From: Verrucomicrobiaceae bacterium
GTDB taxonomy: Bacteria > Verrucomicrobiota > Verrucomicrobiae > Verrucomicrobiales > Akkermansiaceae
Direction: 5' to 3'
Assembly (NCBI GenBank): GCA_947372405.1
Contig: CANBTO010000114.1
Coordinates: 1 to 11,210 of the forward strand
Length of the DNA stretch: 11,210 bases
Within the stretch, counting starts at the first letter, position 1. Each line of letters opens with the position of its first letter. The notes under the pieces are model-generated. The model saw only the letters and a program-made list of their open reading frames with translations, was not told the DNA's origin and searched no databases. Below are positions 1 through 7,275 of this stretch, piece after piece. The translations under genes were made by a program, and so were the position numbers.

Positions 1-807
1 GCCGCACTGATGCTCGTGCCCTTTGTGCTCGGACGCTGGCGTCCGAACTGCAACGAAGTCCGGCAGGGGCTCGTCATCGCCATGTGGGGAGGTGCCGGAA
101 TGTGGCTGCAGTCCGACGCGCTGGCGCACACCGAGGCGTCCACCTCGGCGTTTCTAACACAAGCCTACTGTATCATCCTGCCGCTTTTCGCCTGCCTCCG
201 CCTGCGCCGCAGGCCGGGGACGCGGGTCTTGATCGCGACGCTGATGGTCACGCTGGGAGGCGCGATTCTATCAGGATTGAGTCCTTGGAATCTTCGTTTG
301 GGGAGAGGTGAGGTCGAGACGTTGTGTGCCGCGTTTCTCTTCAGCTTCCAGATCCTGGCGTTGGAAAATCCGAAGTATCAGGGAAACCGCGGGTTGCCGG
401 TCACCTTCGTGATGTTTGTGGGGATCGCCGTGCTGTTCGTGCCGATCACCTTGCTGGTGGCACCAAGTGTGCATGACTGTCTGGCGGCGGGCGCGACCAT
501 GCGGTCCTTCGCTCTGGTCGCCAGCCTGAGCCTGTTCTGTTCGGTGGGCAGTTACCTGCTGATGAACTGCTGGCAGCCGTATGTTCCCGCGACCGAGGCC
601 GGGCTCATCTACACCACGGAACCGGTTTTTACCGCCGTTTTCGTGCTGTTTCTTCCATCGCTGTTAGGGAAATATACGGGCAGCGATTACCCGAACGAGT
701 CGCTTTCCACGTTGTTCTTCATCGGCGGCGGGCTGATTCTCGCTGCCAACGTCCTGATGCAGTGGAAGCGCCCTCCGCATCTGCCGCCCGCAGGTCCGGT
801 GTCCTGA
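1..807 (+). CDS. EamA/DMT-family permease, 5' end outside window
   Basis: Inner-membrane transporter of the drug/metabolite superfamily (EamA type). The reading frame is already open at base 1 (Ala-Ala-Leu before the first visible Met at 10), so the gene starts upstream; probably the first one or two helices are missing. Numbering from Met at 10, hydrophobic helices run at roughly 22-38, 48-63, 74-92, 102-118, 131-150, 164-187, 198-217 and 233-251. The motif 'TEASTSAFLTQAYCIILPLF' (42-61) and the second-half 'PATEAGLIYTTEPVFTAVFVLF' region match the two EamA repeats, in which a conserved Pro follows 'A-L-L-x-x-x-E'. The usual acidic residue at the start of TM4 is replaced by an Arg-rich stretch (RLRRRPGTR). 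The substrate cannot be told from sequence. The gene ends 4 bp from the convergent DUF3820 stop codon, with no room for a separate terminator. Confidence 0.88.
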   Translation, partial: AALMLVPFVLGRWRPNCNEVRQGLVIAMWGGAGMWLQSDALAHTEASTSAFLTQAYCIILPLFACLRLRRRPGTRVLIATLMVTLGGAILSGLSPWNLRLGRGEVETLCAAFLFSFQILALENPKYQGNRGLPVTFVMFVGIAVLFVPITLLVAPSVHDCLAAGATMRSFALVASLSLFCSVGSYLLMNCWQPYVPATEAGLIYTTEPVFTAVFVLFLPSLLGKYTGSDYPNESLSTLFFIGGGLILAANVLMQWKRPPHLPPAGPVS

Positions 808-811
808 TGTT

Positions 812-1129
812 TCACTCGAAACCGAAAGACCGGCGTTTGGAAGGTTGGAGCCGGAAGCGTCCGCCGTTCGCCTGCCGGATGGGATCGAAGACGCCGTCCA
901 TACCCACTTCCTTGATCTCGCAAACCTGTGCCATCAATTCGCCGAGCCTGCCTTTCGGAAATCCGCGTTCCTTGAACCACACGAGGTATTCAACGGGCAG
1001 GTCCATGATTGGCACGCCCGATGGAGGATATTCCTTGATGCCGAACTTGCCAAAGGGGATGCGGGTTCGTCCGATCTCCATGAGCAGGTTGCGGAAGTCG
1101 TCGCGGTCGATCTCGGTGAATTCGGGCAT
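812..1129 (-). CDS. DUF3820 family protein (QSregVF-like)
   Basis: Small soluble protein of 105 residues. The central part 'RIPFGKFG...PIMDLPVEYLVWFKERGFPKGRLGELMAQVCEIK' carries the DUF3820 signature (FGKxxG, then DLPxxYLxWF, then GFPKGxLGxL and EIKxxG). Pfam describes this family as a putative quorum-sensing-regulated virulence factor; its biochemical function is unknown. The start at 1129 is preferred because 'GGGAAG' lies seven bases upstream of ATG. An in-frame ATG at 1153 would add eight residues but has only a pyrimidine-rich upstream sequence. After the domain there is a basic tail (about residues 83-105) longer than most family members. Divergent from the 1276 gene, convergent with the permease. 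Confidence 0.82.
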   Translation of the reverse strand: MPEFTEIDRDDFRNLLMEIGRTRIPFGKFGIKEYPPSGVPIMDLPVEYLVWFKERGFPKGRLGELMAQVCEIKEVGMDGVFDPIRQANGGRFRLQPSKRRSFGFE

Positions 1130-1230
1130 GTTGAAACTTCCCGAGGCTCGCATGCGGCGACCGCGTTGTGAAGGGAGGATTCACCGTTATGGTTGCTTCC
1201 GACTTTGTCAGTGTTTCCAGATCTTTCGCT

Positions 1231-1259
1231 TTGACGAACTACGGTGTTCTTCGTAAGAC
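1231..1259 (+). promoter_or_regulatory. Possible sigma70-type promoter for the 1276 gene
   Basis: TTGACG (1231-1236) matches the -35 consensus at five of six bases and is followed after 17 bp by TAAGAC (1254-1259), a weak -10 match. Transcription would start near 1266, leaving an mRNA leader of about ten bases. No Shine-Dalgarno sequence precedes ATG at 1276, which fits a nearly leaderless transcript. Inference from pattern only. Confidence 0.3.
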
Positions 1260-1275
1260 TGCGCATCTTTAGACC

Positions 1276-1935
1276 ATGAAGTGCCCGCGTTGCGTCCAAC
1301 AAATCCACCGAGCCGCGGCGTCCTGCCCGCATTGTGGGTTTTCGATCGCAGATGCGGACAGCCGGTTTGGCGGTGAGGATGTGAGGCTGCGTTGCCTGAC
1401 TGACAGCGCCGGTATCCTGCGGCGTGGTGACCGTGAACGGTTGGAGGAGGCGATGGAGCGGATTTCCAGGCGTTTTCCCCAAGTCTTTGTGTCGATCTAC
1501 ACAGGTGCTCTGGGTGAGGTTTCCAACATCCGGCAGTTCGGTTTCTGGCTTCTGAACCGGGCCGCGTTCGAGGACCTGCCGCCGGACAAGCCGAATGAGG
1601 CCGGCATCCTTTTCACCATTGATCCGGAATCGAAAGCCGCCGGAGTTGTGTTCGGTTATCTGCTGGATCCTTTTCTGGAGGAGTCCGACACCTTCGAATG
1701 CCTTTCCCGCGCTCACGCCTACTGGCTTGAAGAGCGGTATGCCGACGGGCTCGTCAGGGCGCTGGCCCATCTGGAAGGAATTCTTTGTCGGAAGAGTCGC
1801 CAGGCGCGCAGGGACCCGGAGCATTTTAAAAGGAAGGTGTTTCCTCCCGCGATGATGGGGGATCTGGTGCGCAGGATCCGTTCCGGTCACCGCAGCGTCG
1901 AAAAGGAACCGGAGACCGAGGAGGTGCGGAAATGA
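1276..1935 (+). CDS. Zinc-ribbon TPM-domain-like cytoplasmic protein
   Basis: 219 residues, no signal peptide and no membrane helix. The N-terminus holds a zinc ribbon with two CxxC knuckles (C3/C6 and C17/C20, 'CPRC' and 'CPHC'). Residues about 44-170 resemble a TPM (Psb32/MOLO-1-type) domain: 'GILRRGDRERLEEAMERI' as the opening helix, 'VFVSIYTG' as the first core strand, and 'NEAGILFTIDPESKAAGVVFGYLL' as the central strands. The C-terminus (about 172-219) is rich in Arg, Lys and Glu. TPM domains occur in photosystem II repair and membrane-associated proteins; no catalytic role can be claimed here. The gene overlaps the next by ATGA, so the two products are made together, which suggests they act together. 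Start: the only reasonable ATG, directly before the first CxxC; no Shine-Dalgarno sequence. Confidence 0.75.
   Translation: MKCPRCVQQIHRAAASCPHCGFSIADADSRFGGEDVRLRCLTDSAGILRRGDRERLEEAMERISRRFPQVFVSIYTGALGEVSNIRQFGFWLLNRAAFEDLPPDKPNEAGILFTIDPESKAAGVVFGYLLDPFLEESDTFECLSRAHAYWLEERYADGLVRALAHLEGILCRKSRQARRDPEHFKRKVFPPAMMGDLVRRIRSGHRSVEKEPETEEVRK
1919..1924 (+). promoter_or_regulatory. Strong Shine-Dalgarno site for the 1932 gene
   Basis: AGGAGG lies seven bases before ATG at 1932, inside the 3' end of the preceding gene. It is the only consensus ribosome-binding site found before a start in this window and supports the choice of the ATGA-overlapping start for the second gene. Confidence 0.75.
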
Positions 1936-2972
1936 GAATTCGCGCGACGGTTTTTCTAACACCCGCATGCCTTTCCGGCATGGCCTTCGCTGCGGTGGAA
2001 CCCGCGCTGCCGTCGTGGAACGATGGAGAGCGCAAAGCACTTGAGTCAAAGGGGTGGGTCGCAGGAAGCCTGCTGCTGACGGATGAACCGGTTCCGAACG
2101 AACCGGCGCAGGCCGACGCGAAGAAAATCGATGTGGCGCAGCCGACCCCGGAGGAGATCGCGGAGTCCGAAACACGCCCTAACGAGATACCCGAGAAATA
2201 CTGGCCGGACTATTTCGGAGATCATCCGAAGAATTTCCTGGTGGACCCGCAGAAGCTGCTGGGCTCGTCGGAGTATCGGGACCGCCTGGGTTTCCTGAAC
2301 TATCACGCCAGCGATTCGTCGATCGATCTTTATGTCTATGTCTTCAAGGGCGACCAGGAAATCCCGGGCGAGGTTCGCGAGGAGGAGCTTGTGGAACGGT
2401 TTTTCTCCAAGGGGCGTCCGGCTGCAGTCGTCTATTACTTCATGGGCGCGCCCCAGCGATCGGTGCTTTATCTGAGTCCGTCTCTGACAGACGTGGTGGC
2501 TCCCGCAGAGCAGCGCAGGGCGCTTGAAAGTTCGATGATGCAGGCATTCGGGAAGCTGGATCAGGCCGGGCAGATCGAAGCCTTCCTTGTGCAGATGTCG
2601 ATACGGATCTACTGGATGGAGCGGATGATGGGCGGCGAGTCCGCAGCAAGTGACGAGGCTCCGGCCCTGCTGCATGCGGCGAAACCCGTGGAAAAGAAAT
2701 CCGCGATCATGGAGAAGCTGAAGTCGGTTCTTGAGAGCGCCAAACGTTTTGTTTTTCCGGCCGCCCTGCTGGCCGGCGTGGCGATGCTTGGCCTCGCGGT
2801 GACATCATGGACCCGCAGACGGGCGCGCTATCAATTTCCTGATTTCGATGTGGAGCCACGTCTTGGAGGCGCGCACGCCGCCGGTGTGGGGGCGGTGATT
2901 TCCTTTGCCAGCGCTGCGGTTCCACCCGCCTCACAGCGGGACCAGGTGCCGGATTATTTGAGAAGGGCGTGA
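1932..2972 (+). CDS. Secreted, membrane-anchored TPM-operon partner
   Basis: 346 residues. Signal peptide at 1-20 with a likely cut after AFA. The extracytoplasmic part has an acidic, Pro-rich segment (about 50-95) and then an alpha/beta-looking domain (about 115-230) with strands 'IDLYVYVFKGDQEIPGE' and 'RPAAVVYYFMGAPQRSVLYLSP'. This alternation recalls a TPM-like fold, but assignment to that family is inference. One membrane helix lies at about 273-292, followed by 'TRRRAR', so the tail (about 294-346, 'FPDFDVEPRLGG...GAVISF') should be cytoplasmic. This tail pattern seems familiar from Verrucomicrobiota hypothetical proteins (recollection, not a search). Translation is coupled to the upstream zinc-ribbon protein by ATGA overlap and a strong Shine-Dalgarno site; the soluble partner may meet the cytoplasmic tail. 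Confidence 0.78.
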   Translation: MRIRATVFLTPACLSGMAFAAVEPALPSWNDGERKALESKGWVAGSLLLTDEPVPNEPAQADAKKIDVAQPTPEEIAESETRPNEIPEKYWPDYFGDHPKNFLVDPQKLLGSSEYRDRLGFLNYHASDSSIDLYVYVFKGDQEIPGEVREEELVERFFSKGRPAAVVYYFMGAPQRSVLYLSPSLTDVVAPAEQRRALESSMMQAFGKLDQAGQIEAFLVQMSIRIYWMERMMGGESAASDEAPALLHAAKPVEKKSAIMEKLKSVLESAKRFVFPAALLAGVAMLGLAVTSWTRRRARYQFPDFDVEPRLGGAHAAGVGAVISFASAAVPPASQRDQVPDYLRRA

Positions 2973-3021
2973 TCGGTTGAAAAACCACACGGCAATCACC
3001 GGATTTCCAGCAAGGTCCTTT

Positions 3022-3723
3022 CTAACCAATCGTGAAAGGAAACGGGTAGTGTTCTTCAAGGTCCTTGATCTTCTTCTTCGAAACCTTGCCGTCCTGTGTA
3101 TCGGCATCAAACAACAATTCGTCTCCGGCCAGTCCACGACATTCGGCATGCGCCCCTTCGTCATAGATACCCAGGCCACACACTGGCAGACGGAGGAATT
3201 TGGATCTCCAGATGTCCTGGTTGTCCTCGTCCTTGTAAAACACGATGGTCAGCGGCTCCGTACCAAAGATTTTGGTGTATTCATGCAACACTGCGACTTT
3301 TCCGTCAGGCGCAAACCAGGCGCGCTGTTCACCGCGTTCCTGTCCGCCATCCGCATATCCGCTGGCGATGCAACTCGGCCCACTGGCCAGTTTCCGATTC
3401 TTCCCGTCCAGCAGAGAATAGGTTGAGGTTGTTGAAAGGTTGGAACAGCCGGAGCCCACCAGCTTTCCGGGATTGAACAAGATCTGCAGACCGCCATTGG
3501 CGGCCTTTGCCCGCTGGCCGATGAAACGTGCCTCGCACCGATCCGCGGATTCGATGTCTTCCTTGGTTGCAACGTCCAATCCGTTCTTATCACGCCATTT
3601 CGCGATTTCTTCCGCACTTGCAGGATGATCACCTTGATGCGTGACCTGGTGTTGCGAAGTGGCGCAACCGGCAAGCAGGATTGCAGCCATGAGGCTGCCG
3701 GAGATTCGCGGAGACTTCTTCAT
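3022..3723 (-). CDS. Hypothetical lipoprotein with five Cys in the mature domain
   Basis: 233 residues from the ATG at 3723. The start is chosen because it gives a textbook lipoprotein signal: MKK, a hydrophobic stretch, and the lipobox LLAGC with the lipidated Cys at position 20. An ATG at 3756 would add eleven residues before the signal. After the lipobox a polar linker (21-55) leads to a domain of about 170 residues with Cys at 63, 93, 118, 182 and 195, an odd number that leaves one Cys free if two disulfides form. The C-terminus carries 'DADTQDGKVSKKKIKDLE', reminiscent of an EF-hand loop but incomplete. No family recognised. Membrane-attached, facing the periplasm or outside. Lies 132 bp downstream of the small lipoprotein gene on the same strand. 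Confidence 0.8.
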   Translation of the reverse strand: MKKSPRISGSLMAAILLAGCATSQHQVTHQGDHPASAEEIAKWRDKNGLDVATKEDIESADRCEARFIGQRAKAANGGLQILFNPGKLVGSGCSNLSTTSTYSLLDGKNRKLASGPSCIASGYADGGQERGEQRAWFAPDGKVAVLHEYTKIFGTEPLTIVFYKDEDNQDIWRSKFLRLPVCGLGIYDEGAHAECRGLAGDELLFDADTQDGKVSKKKIKDLEEHYPFPFTIG

Positions 3724-3855
3724 TGGTTTGCAATAATCCGTTACGACAGACCGCACATTCGCATCTGAAGGAATGGCAACGCTGCTGCGGTGAGTGAACG
3801 AGGTGGGAAACGCCGTCCTGTTGATGTGCCCTGACGCTGAACAAAAACCGTAGTC

Positions 3856-4047
3856 TTAGAACTTCCAGCTTCCATCCCTCGTGGGTGGCAGCGGTGAGCC
3901 GTCACTGGTTCCGTTATCGTCGGCCGGTGCAAGGTGGTGAAGGCGGATCTTGTTGGCCTGGTCTGCCGGAAGCTCGGGGCGGTTTGTGGCGCAGGATGAG
4001 GCGAGAGTCGGAAGAGCGACGCAACAGCAGAGGAAAAGTCTTTTCAT
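3856..4047 (-). CDS. Small predicted lipoprotein, 63 residues
   Basis: Starts MKRLFLCCCVALPTLASSC: a short basic N-terminus, a hydrophobic core with three consecutive Cys, and a lipobox-like 'LASSC' with the probable lipidated Cys at 19. The mature part is only 44 residues, polar and Pro-rich, and ends in 'RDGSWKF'. No family recognised and no Shine-Dalgarno sequence. The open frame continues far upstream to 4458, but that extension crosses the EF-hand terminator and looks non-coding, so the ATG at 4047 is used. Support is the lipoprotein signal and position on the same strand as neighbouring exported proteins. It could also be a chance frame. Confidence 0.5.
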   Translation of the reverse strand: MKRLFLCCCVALPTLASSCATNRPELPADQANKIRLHHLAPADDNGTSDGSPLPPTRDGSWKF

Positions 4048-4143
4048 CGCGGACAGGTTACGGATGGTTGGTGGAGCTTGTAAATGGCTTTCCCGGCGAC
4101 TGCCAAAAAACGCTGGTTCGAAGGACGCATGAAACGAGCCGGA

Positions 4144-4188
4144 CAGGGATTGGACCACCGTCCAGTTGGTGGTCGGGAAAAATCCCTG
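4144..4188. promoter_or_regulatory. Nested inverted repeat in an intergenic region
   Basis: Outer arms CAGGGATT (4144-4151) and AATCCCTG (4181-4188) are perfect complements. Inner arms GACCACC (4153-4159) and GGTGGTC (4168-4174) are also perfect with an eight-base loop. An alternative smaller stem, TGGAC (4151-4155) with GTCCA (4160-4164), excludes the inner one. It lies in the 346-bp gap between the small lipoprotein (start 4047) and the EF-hand gene (end 4394), about 100 bp upstream of the lipoprotein start. It may be a structured leader or a protein-binding palindrome. Apart from this and the terminator at 4323-4357, nothing else was seen in that gap. Confidence 0.45.
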
Positions 4189-4322
4189 GTCGTGAGATTT
4201 TTTTGGGGTGGCTTTCACAGACTGCCGAAAGACCAAGGGATTCCTTGCGAACGAATCAAAAAGACGTGGCATGCCTGATCGGCATGATACGTGCCAATGC
4301 GATCTGATGGATCGGAAAAACG

Positions 4323-4357
4323 AAAAAAACCGGACGGTTTTCCCTGTCCGGCTTTTT
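4323..4357 (-). terminator. Intrinsic terminator of the EF-hand gene, possibly bidirectional
   Basis: Reading on the minus strand, CCGGACAG (4351-4344) pairs with C-CGTCCGG (4337-4330) with one A-C mismatch and a six-base loop (GGAAAA), followed by seven T. It begins about 40 bp after the EF-hand stop codon. On the plus strand the same hairpin is followed by CTTTTTG, so it could stop transcription both ways. Confidence 0.85.
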
Positions 4358-4393
4358 GCTTGTTGTAGCGAACGGTGAGCACCGCCACATTGG

Positions 4394-4741
4394 TTACTTC
4401 TTTTTACCCTTCGGCTTGGCTTTCGGTTTTGGCTTTGCCTTGGGCTTCGGTTCGCCATTCGGATAGACGATCTTCATGACCTCCTGGTCGCTCATTTTGC
4501 CGTCGGAATCCGTGTCGAAGGGTTTGAGCAGCGGATCGGCCGGGTTTTTTTCATAAGCCTTCTGGAGGGCCATGCTCTCCGAGACGTCAAGGTTGCCATT
4601 GTGGTCCAGGTCATACTTCGCGAAAACCTGCTGTCTGGGAGTCGTTGGCGGTTTCTTTGGTTTCTCCTGAGCAAGAGCGAGGGGACATGCCACGAGACCC
4701 AGGAACAGGCCGATGCTGACAATTTGATTGCGGTGTTTCAT
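4394..4741 (-). CDS. Secreted EF-hand protein with Lys/Pro tail
   Basis: 115 residues. Signal peptide 1-24 (core GLFLGLVACPLALA, cut before QEKP). Two EF-hand calcium loops: D44-D46-N48-N50-D52-E55 ('DLDHNGNLDVSE') and D76-D78-D80-K82-S84-E87 ('DTDSDGKMSDQE'), both with the required Gly at position 6 and a Glu at position 12. The first has Leu at position 8, the second Met in place of the usual Ile/Leu/Val. The last 18 residues are almost only Lys, Pro and Ala in a PKPKAK repeat, a strongly basic tail that may bind anionic polymer or cell surface. Probably a small exported calcium-binding protein; such EF-hand proteins are common in Planctomycetes and Verrucomicrobia. Followed by its own terminator. 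No Shine-Dalgarno sequence before ATG. Confidence 0.88.
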   Translation of the reverse strand: MKHRNQIVSIGLFLGLVACPLALAQEKPKKPPTTPRQQVFAKYDLDHNGNLDVSESMALQKAYEKNPADPLLKPFDTDSDGKMSDQEVMKIVYPNGEPKPKAKPKPKAKPKGKKK

Positions 4742-5310
4742 TTTTGATTTCGGATGTGTGGTTTCAAAGGTGCCAAGAAATGGCTCTAAGAGAAAGCCAT
4801 GAATTCGCTACTTGTGGGTGGTTTCTGAAATAGCCGTCGGGCCGGACCGGAGGACGGGTAAATCGAATGTGGGAGAAGTGGAAAGTGCCGATGGATCATG
4901 GAAAAAAAGCCACCCAAAGCGACCGGGCGGGAGCAGGTGCTGGTGTTTTTGGCAGCCAAATCCATGAGCCGTGAGCATAGCTTTGCAGTCCGCTTTGCCA
5001 AGATCGTATTTGGCGCTGGTCTTCGGGATTTGGGCAGGCTGTATCAACACATCGAGGAGGGCTCGGTTTCGGACCGGGCCCTGGATGGTGACGCCGACCG
5101 GGTCGATTCCATGACACGTGGGGGACGGAAAAACAATCAAGCCCTTCTCGGGTATCGTCCAGAGATGCGACCCGAATCGACGAACAAACCCGGTGGATCT
5201 AACGGAACATTCCCCGGACCGGGCCAATCTCGAGAGTCTTGCTGATCGATGCCGCCACGATGGTATGAGCGGACTTGATAGCGGAGAAATTTCCCAGCGG
5301 CTGAGCCGCG
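4742..5310. other. 569-bp gap without a convincing gene; holds one 46-bp repeat copy
   Basis: Open frames exist on both strands here (for example 4808-5227 minus and 4898-5245 plus), but they overlap each other, have unremarkable composition and match no family I recognise. Recognisable items are the 46-bp repeat at 4961-5006, a GC-rich ten-mer GGACCGGGCC at 5071 and again at 5216, and a small hairpin GCGGC-tga-GCCGC (5297-5309) just after the protease stop codon without a T run. Confidence 0.5.
4961..5006 (-). repeat. 46-bp dispersed repeat, copy 1
   Basis: Gapless match to the copies at 7230 and 8164: 35 of 46 and 36 of 46 identical bases, including the invariant 14-mer CTTTGCCAAGATCG (plus-strand spelling). 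Read on the minus strand it has TTGGCA, 16 bp, TATGCT, the best -35/-10 likeness of the three. The nearest convincing minus-strand start (4741, EF-hand) is about 220 bp away, further than for the other copies. Confidence 0.7.
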
Positions 5311-7200
5311 CTATTCGGTGAGCAGCTTTTCGATCTTCTCGCCGAGACCGGCTCCGCCTGCGTCGAAGTCGGCAACTCGGCCATTTTTATCCAGCAGCCA
5401 CAAGGCCGGGATGGCGGTGATGCCAAATCGTTTCGGGATCTCACCCTCCCACGACTTGCCGTCGAAATGTTGTGGCCACGTCATCCCCTTGTTCTTCAGC
5501 ACGGACTCCAGCTTTTTCTTTTCCTCGTCCAGGGAGATGCCGACGATCTCGAATCCGCGCCCGTGCAGTTTGTCGTAGTTTTTCTTCACGTTCGGCAGTT
5601 CCGCCATGCACGGGCCGCACCACGTCGCCCAGAAGTCGATCAGGACAACCTTTCCTCGCAGTTTTGCGAGATCCACCTCCGTGCCGTCAAGTGAGGTGAA
5701 TTTCAAATCCAGCGGCACACCCTGCAACGCGCGTTTCGCCTTCGCGGGGGCAAGCGCTTCCTTCGCCTGTTCGGCCACATCATCGTCCTTGTCAGTTGAA
5801 AGTTTCTCGGCCAGCGCCTCAAACCGGTCGAGAGCATATCGCTCTGTCAGGTCCAGCAGCGAGAGCTTCAGTTCGGAAAGCTCTTCGTCTTCTGGAAATG
5901 TGGAAGCGTGCGCGAGGTATTGTTTTTCCCATGCCGCGAGTTTCACCACATCGTCCACATCCTCCGCCGCAAGTGCGACGAGGAAGTGGCTCGCCTTCAT
6001 CTTCTGTTCCTGTGATGCCACCTTGTCGTTGCCGATTTCCTCCAGCATCGGGAGCACTCTCTTCAATTCCTTGTTCTCCGCATCTCCCGAAAGCCCCTCG
6101 GCGGCGAGCAGTGCGAACTCGTGCCGCTGCGCAGGCTCCTTCATGGCCGGACGACCTTGCTTCACGGCGCGGACGACCTTGGCGAGGAGTCGATCCGCGG
6201 CGTTGTCGTCATTGTTTTCGTTCAGCGCGTCCACTGCTTTTTTCAATGCGTCGAGCGCAGCGGCGGGGGTGACCATCACGACGGGCTTCAGCGCTGGGCG
6301 CATCGCGGGGTCGGCCAGCCTGAGGATTTCCTCCGCCGCCGTGGCGGTGCGTGCGGAGACGACGCCGCCGGTTCCGTTGTCCGTGTCGGGGTCGGTTTCG
6401 ATCACATCCACCTGCGCGACGACGTTGCCGTTCTCATCGGCGATGGGACCGCCGCTGGAACCGGGGCTGTATTCGGTGGTCACTTCGAGAGAGAGGGTGG
6501 GGCGGCTTTTCGGACGTGCGTCCGTGTTTTCATCCTCAGGAATCGTAGTCGAACGGCTCACGCGTGCGACGATGCCCTGAGTGAACATGAAGTAATGCCC
6601 GTTCGGATGGCTGAGGCAATAGACGCGCTCACCGGGCAGCGCGCCCGCCCGCAACGGCAGTGCGTGGAGGTCCGCGCCAGCCACGCGGACGAGGCAGGTG
6701 TCGGACTCCTCATCGATTGCGAGCAGCGCATCGACCGGGAAGACACGGCCAGCGGCATCCACGGCGATGGCGAACGCATCCTTCATTTCATCCTCGTCAT
6801 AGGCGAGCACATGGCCGCTTGTGGAAACGATCCCGCCTTCCGCAACGGCAAAGCCCGTAGCCAGGTTCAGATGCCAGTTTCCACATTTGTTGCAGTGGTA
6901 AAACGCGCCGATTGCCACGGTGCCCGCGCGGAGTCGGTCATAGAGTTCCGTCGCTGCGAGCGGCGCGGTGGTGGGCGCGGCGAATTTCACCGACTCCTTC
7001 GACGGCGTCTGCGCGAGCAGTGCGCTGAGTGTCACCAGCTTGCCCGCCGCTTGCAGCTTCGCTGCAACATCCGTTGCGGTTTTGGTATAGGCCTCGTCGT
7101 CCACGATGTAGCGCGGTGTGTCGGCGAAAAGACTGCCGGCGAGAGTAAGTGGAAATCCCACGGCGAGCAGCACGCGGGAGGCGGTAAACATGATACTCAT
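5311..7200 (-). CDS. Secreted trypsin-like protease fused to TlpA-type thioredoxin
   Basis: 629 residues. Signal peptide about 1-26 (LTLAGSLFA, then DTP). Residues about 90-295 form a trypsin-like (HtrA/S1-type) protease domain with H130 ('STSGHV', where TAAHC is usual), D167 ('EESDTCLVRV') and S249 in 'SPGSSGGP'. A C103-x-x-C106 pair with H110 ('HCNKCGNWH') opens the domain and may bind metal or form a disulfide. Residues about 300-490 are helical, rich in Ala, Leu, Glu and Lys, with no domain I can name. Residues about 493-629 are an AhpC/TSA-redoxin, TlpA/ResA-like thioredoxin: 'VVLIDFWATWCGPCMAELP' with active Cys C528 and C531, and the cis-Pro loop 'TAIPAL' (P598). Predicted exported, combining proteolysis with thiol-disulfide exchange. 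The first ATG is used; a second, three codons on, is possible. The ATG is 30 bp from a 46-bp repeat copy that may be its promoter. Confidence 0.9.
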   Translation of the reverse strand: MSIMFTASRVLLAVGFPLTLAGSLFADTPRYIVDDEAYTKTATDVAAKLQAAGKLVTLSALLAQTPSKESVKFAAPTTAPLAATELYDRLRAGTVAIGAFYHCNKCGNWHLNLATGFAVAEGGIVSTSGHVLAYDEDEMKDAFAIAVDAAGRVFPVDALLAIDEESDTCLVRVAGADLHALPLRAGALPGERVYCLSHPNGHYFMFTQGIVARVSRSTTIPEDENTDARPKSRPTLSLEVTTEYSPGSSGGPIADENGNVVAQVDVIETDPDTDNGTGGVVSARTATAAEEILRLADPAMRPALKPVVMVTPAAALDALKKAVDALNENNDDNAADRLLAKVVRAVKQGRPAMKEPAQRHEFALLAAEGLSGDAENKELKRVLPMLEEIGNDKVASQEQKMKASHFLVALAAEDVDDVVKLAAWEKQYLAHASTFPEDEELSELKLSLLDLTERYALDRFEALAEKLSTDKDDDVAEQAKEALAPAKAKRALQGVPLDLKFTSLDGTEVDLAKLRGKVVLIDFWATWCGPCMAELPNVKKNYDKLHGRGFEIVGISLDEEKKKLESVLKNKGMTWPQHFDGKSWEGEIPKRFGITAIPALWLLDKNGRVADFDAGGAGLGEKIEKLLTE

Positions 7201-7229
7201 GGGATAAACAAGGTGGTTCTGAGGTGGGA

Positions 7230-7275
7230 ACTATCAACCGAAAGCGTAGCCTTCCGGTCTGCTTTGCCAAGATCG
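7230..7275 (-). repeat. 46-bp dispersed repeat, copy 2
   Basis: Shares the invariant 14-mer with the other copies and is 35 of 46 identical to copy 1. On the minus strand TTGGCA, 16 bp, TACGCT. Its downstream edge is 29 bp from the protease-thioredoxin start codon, the position expected of a promoter with a short leader. The similarity extends a further nine or so bases upstream (CAAATCCGATC here, CAAATACGATC in copy 1). Confidence 0.7.

Noticed and set aside
934..2175. 413-codon minus-strand frame across the DUF3820 and TPM genes
   Set aside because: It is Pro/Arg-rich, matches nothing, and overlaps two better supported genes.
4147..4180. 'FPTTNWTVVQSL' on the minus strand, like the N-terminus of ECF sigma factors in this phylum group
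   Set aside because: The bases are the nested palindrome, and no sigma-factor sequence follows; the likeness is probably chance.
4961..5006. Sigma54 promoter in the 46-bp repeat (TGGCA...TGCA)
   Set aside because: The GG-to-GC distance in copy 1 is 11 rather than 10 bases, and the other copies lack the GC element at that place.
4808..5227. 139-codon minus frame with 'PTCHGIDPVGVTIQGP', like a heme-binding segment
   Set aside because: There is no CxxCH (the first Cys is absent), no signal peptide, and the frame includes the dispersed repeat.
5297..5309. Hairpin after the protease-thioredoxin stop codon as a terminator
   Set aside because: The stem is only five base pairs and no T run follows.
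5606..6580. 324-codon plus-strand frame and overlapping 6121-7455 frame
   Set aside because: Both are opposite the protease-thioredoxin gene; composition is Ser/Arg/Ala-rich and no domain is recognisable.
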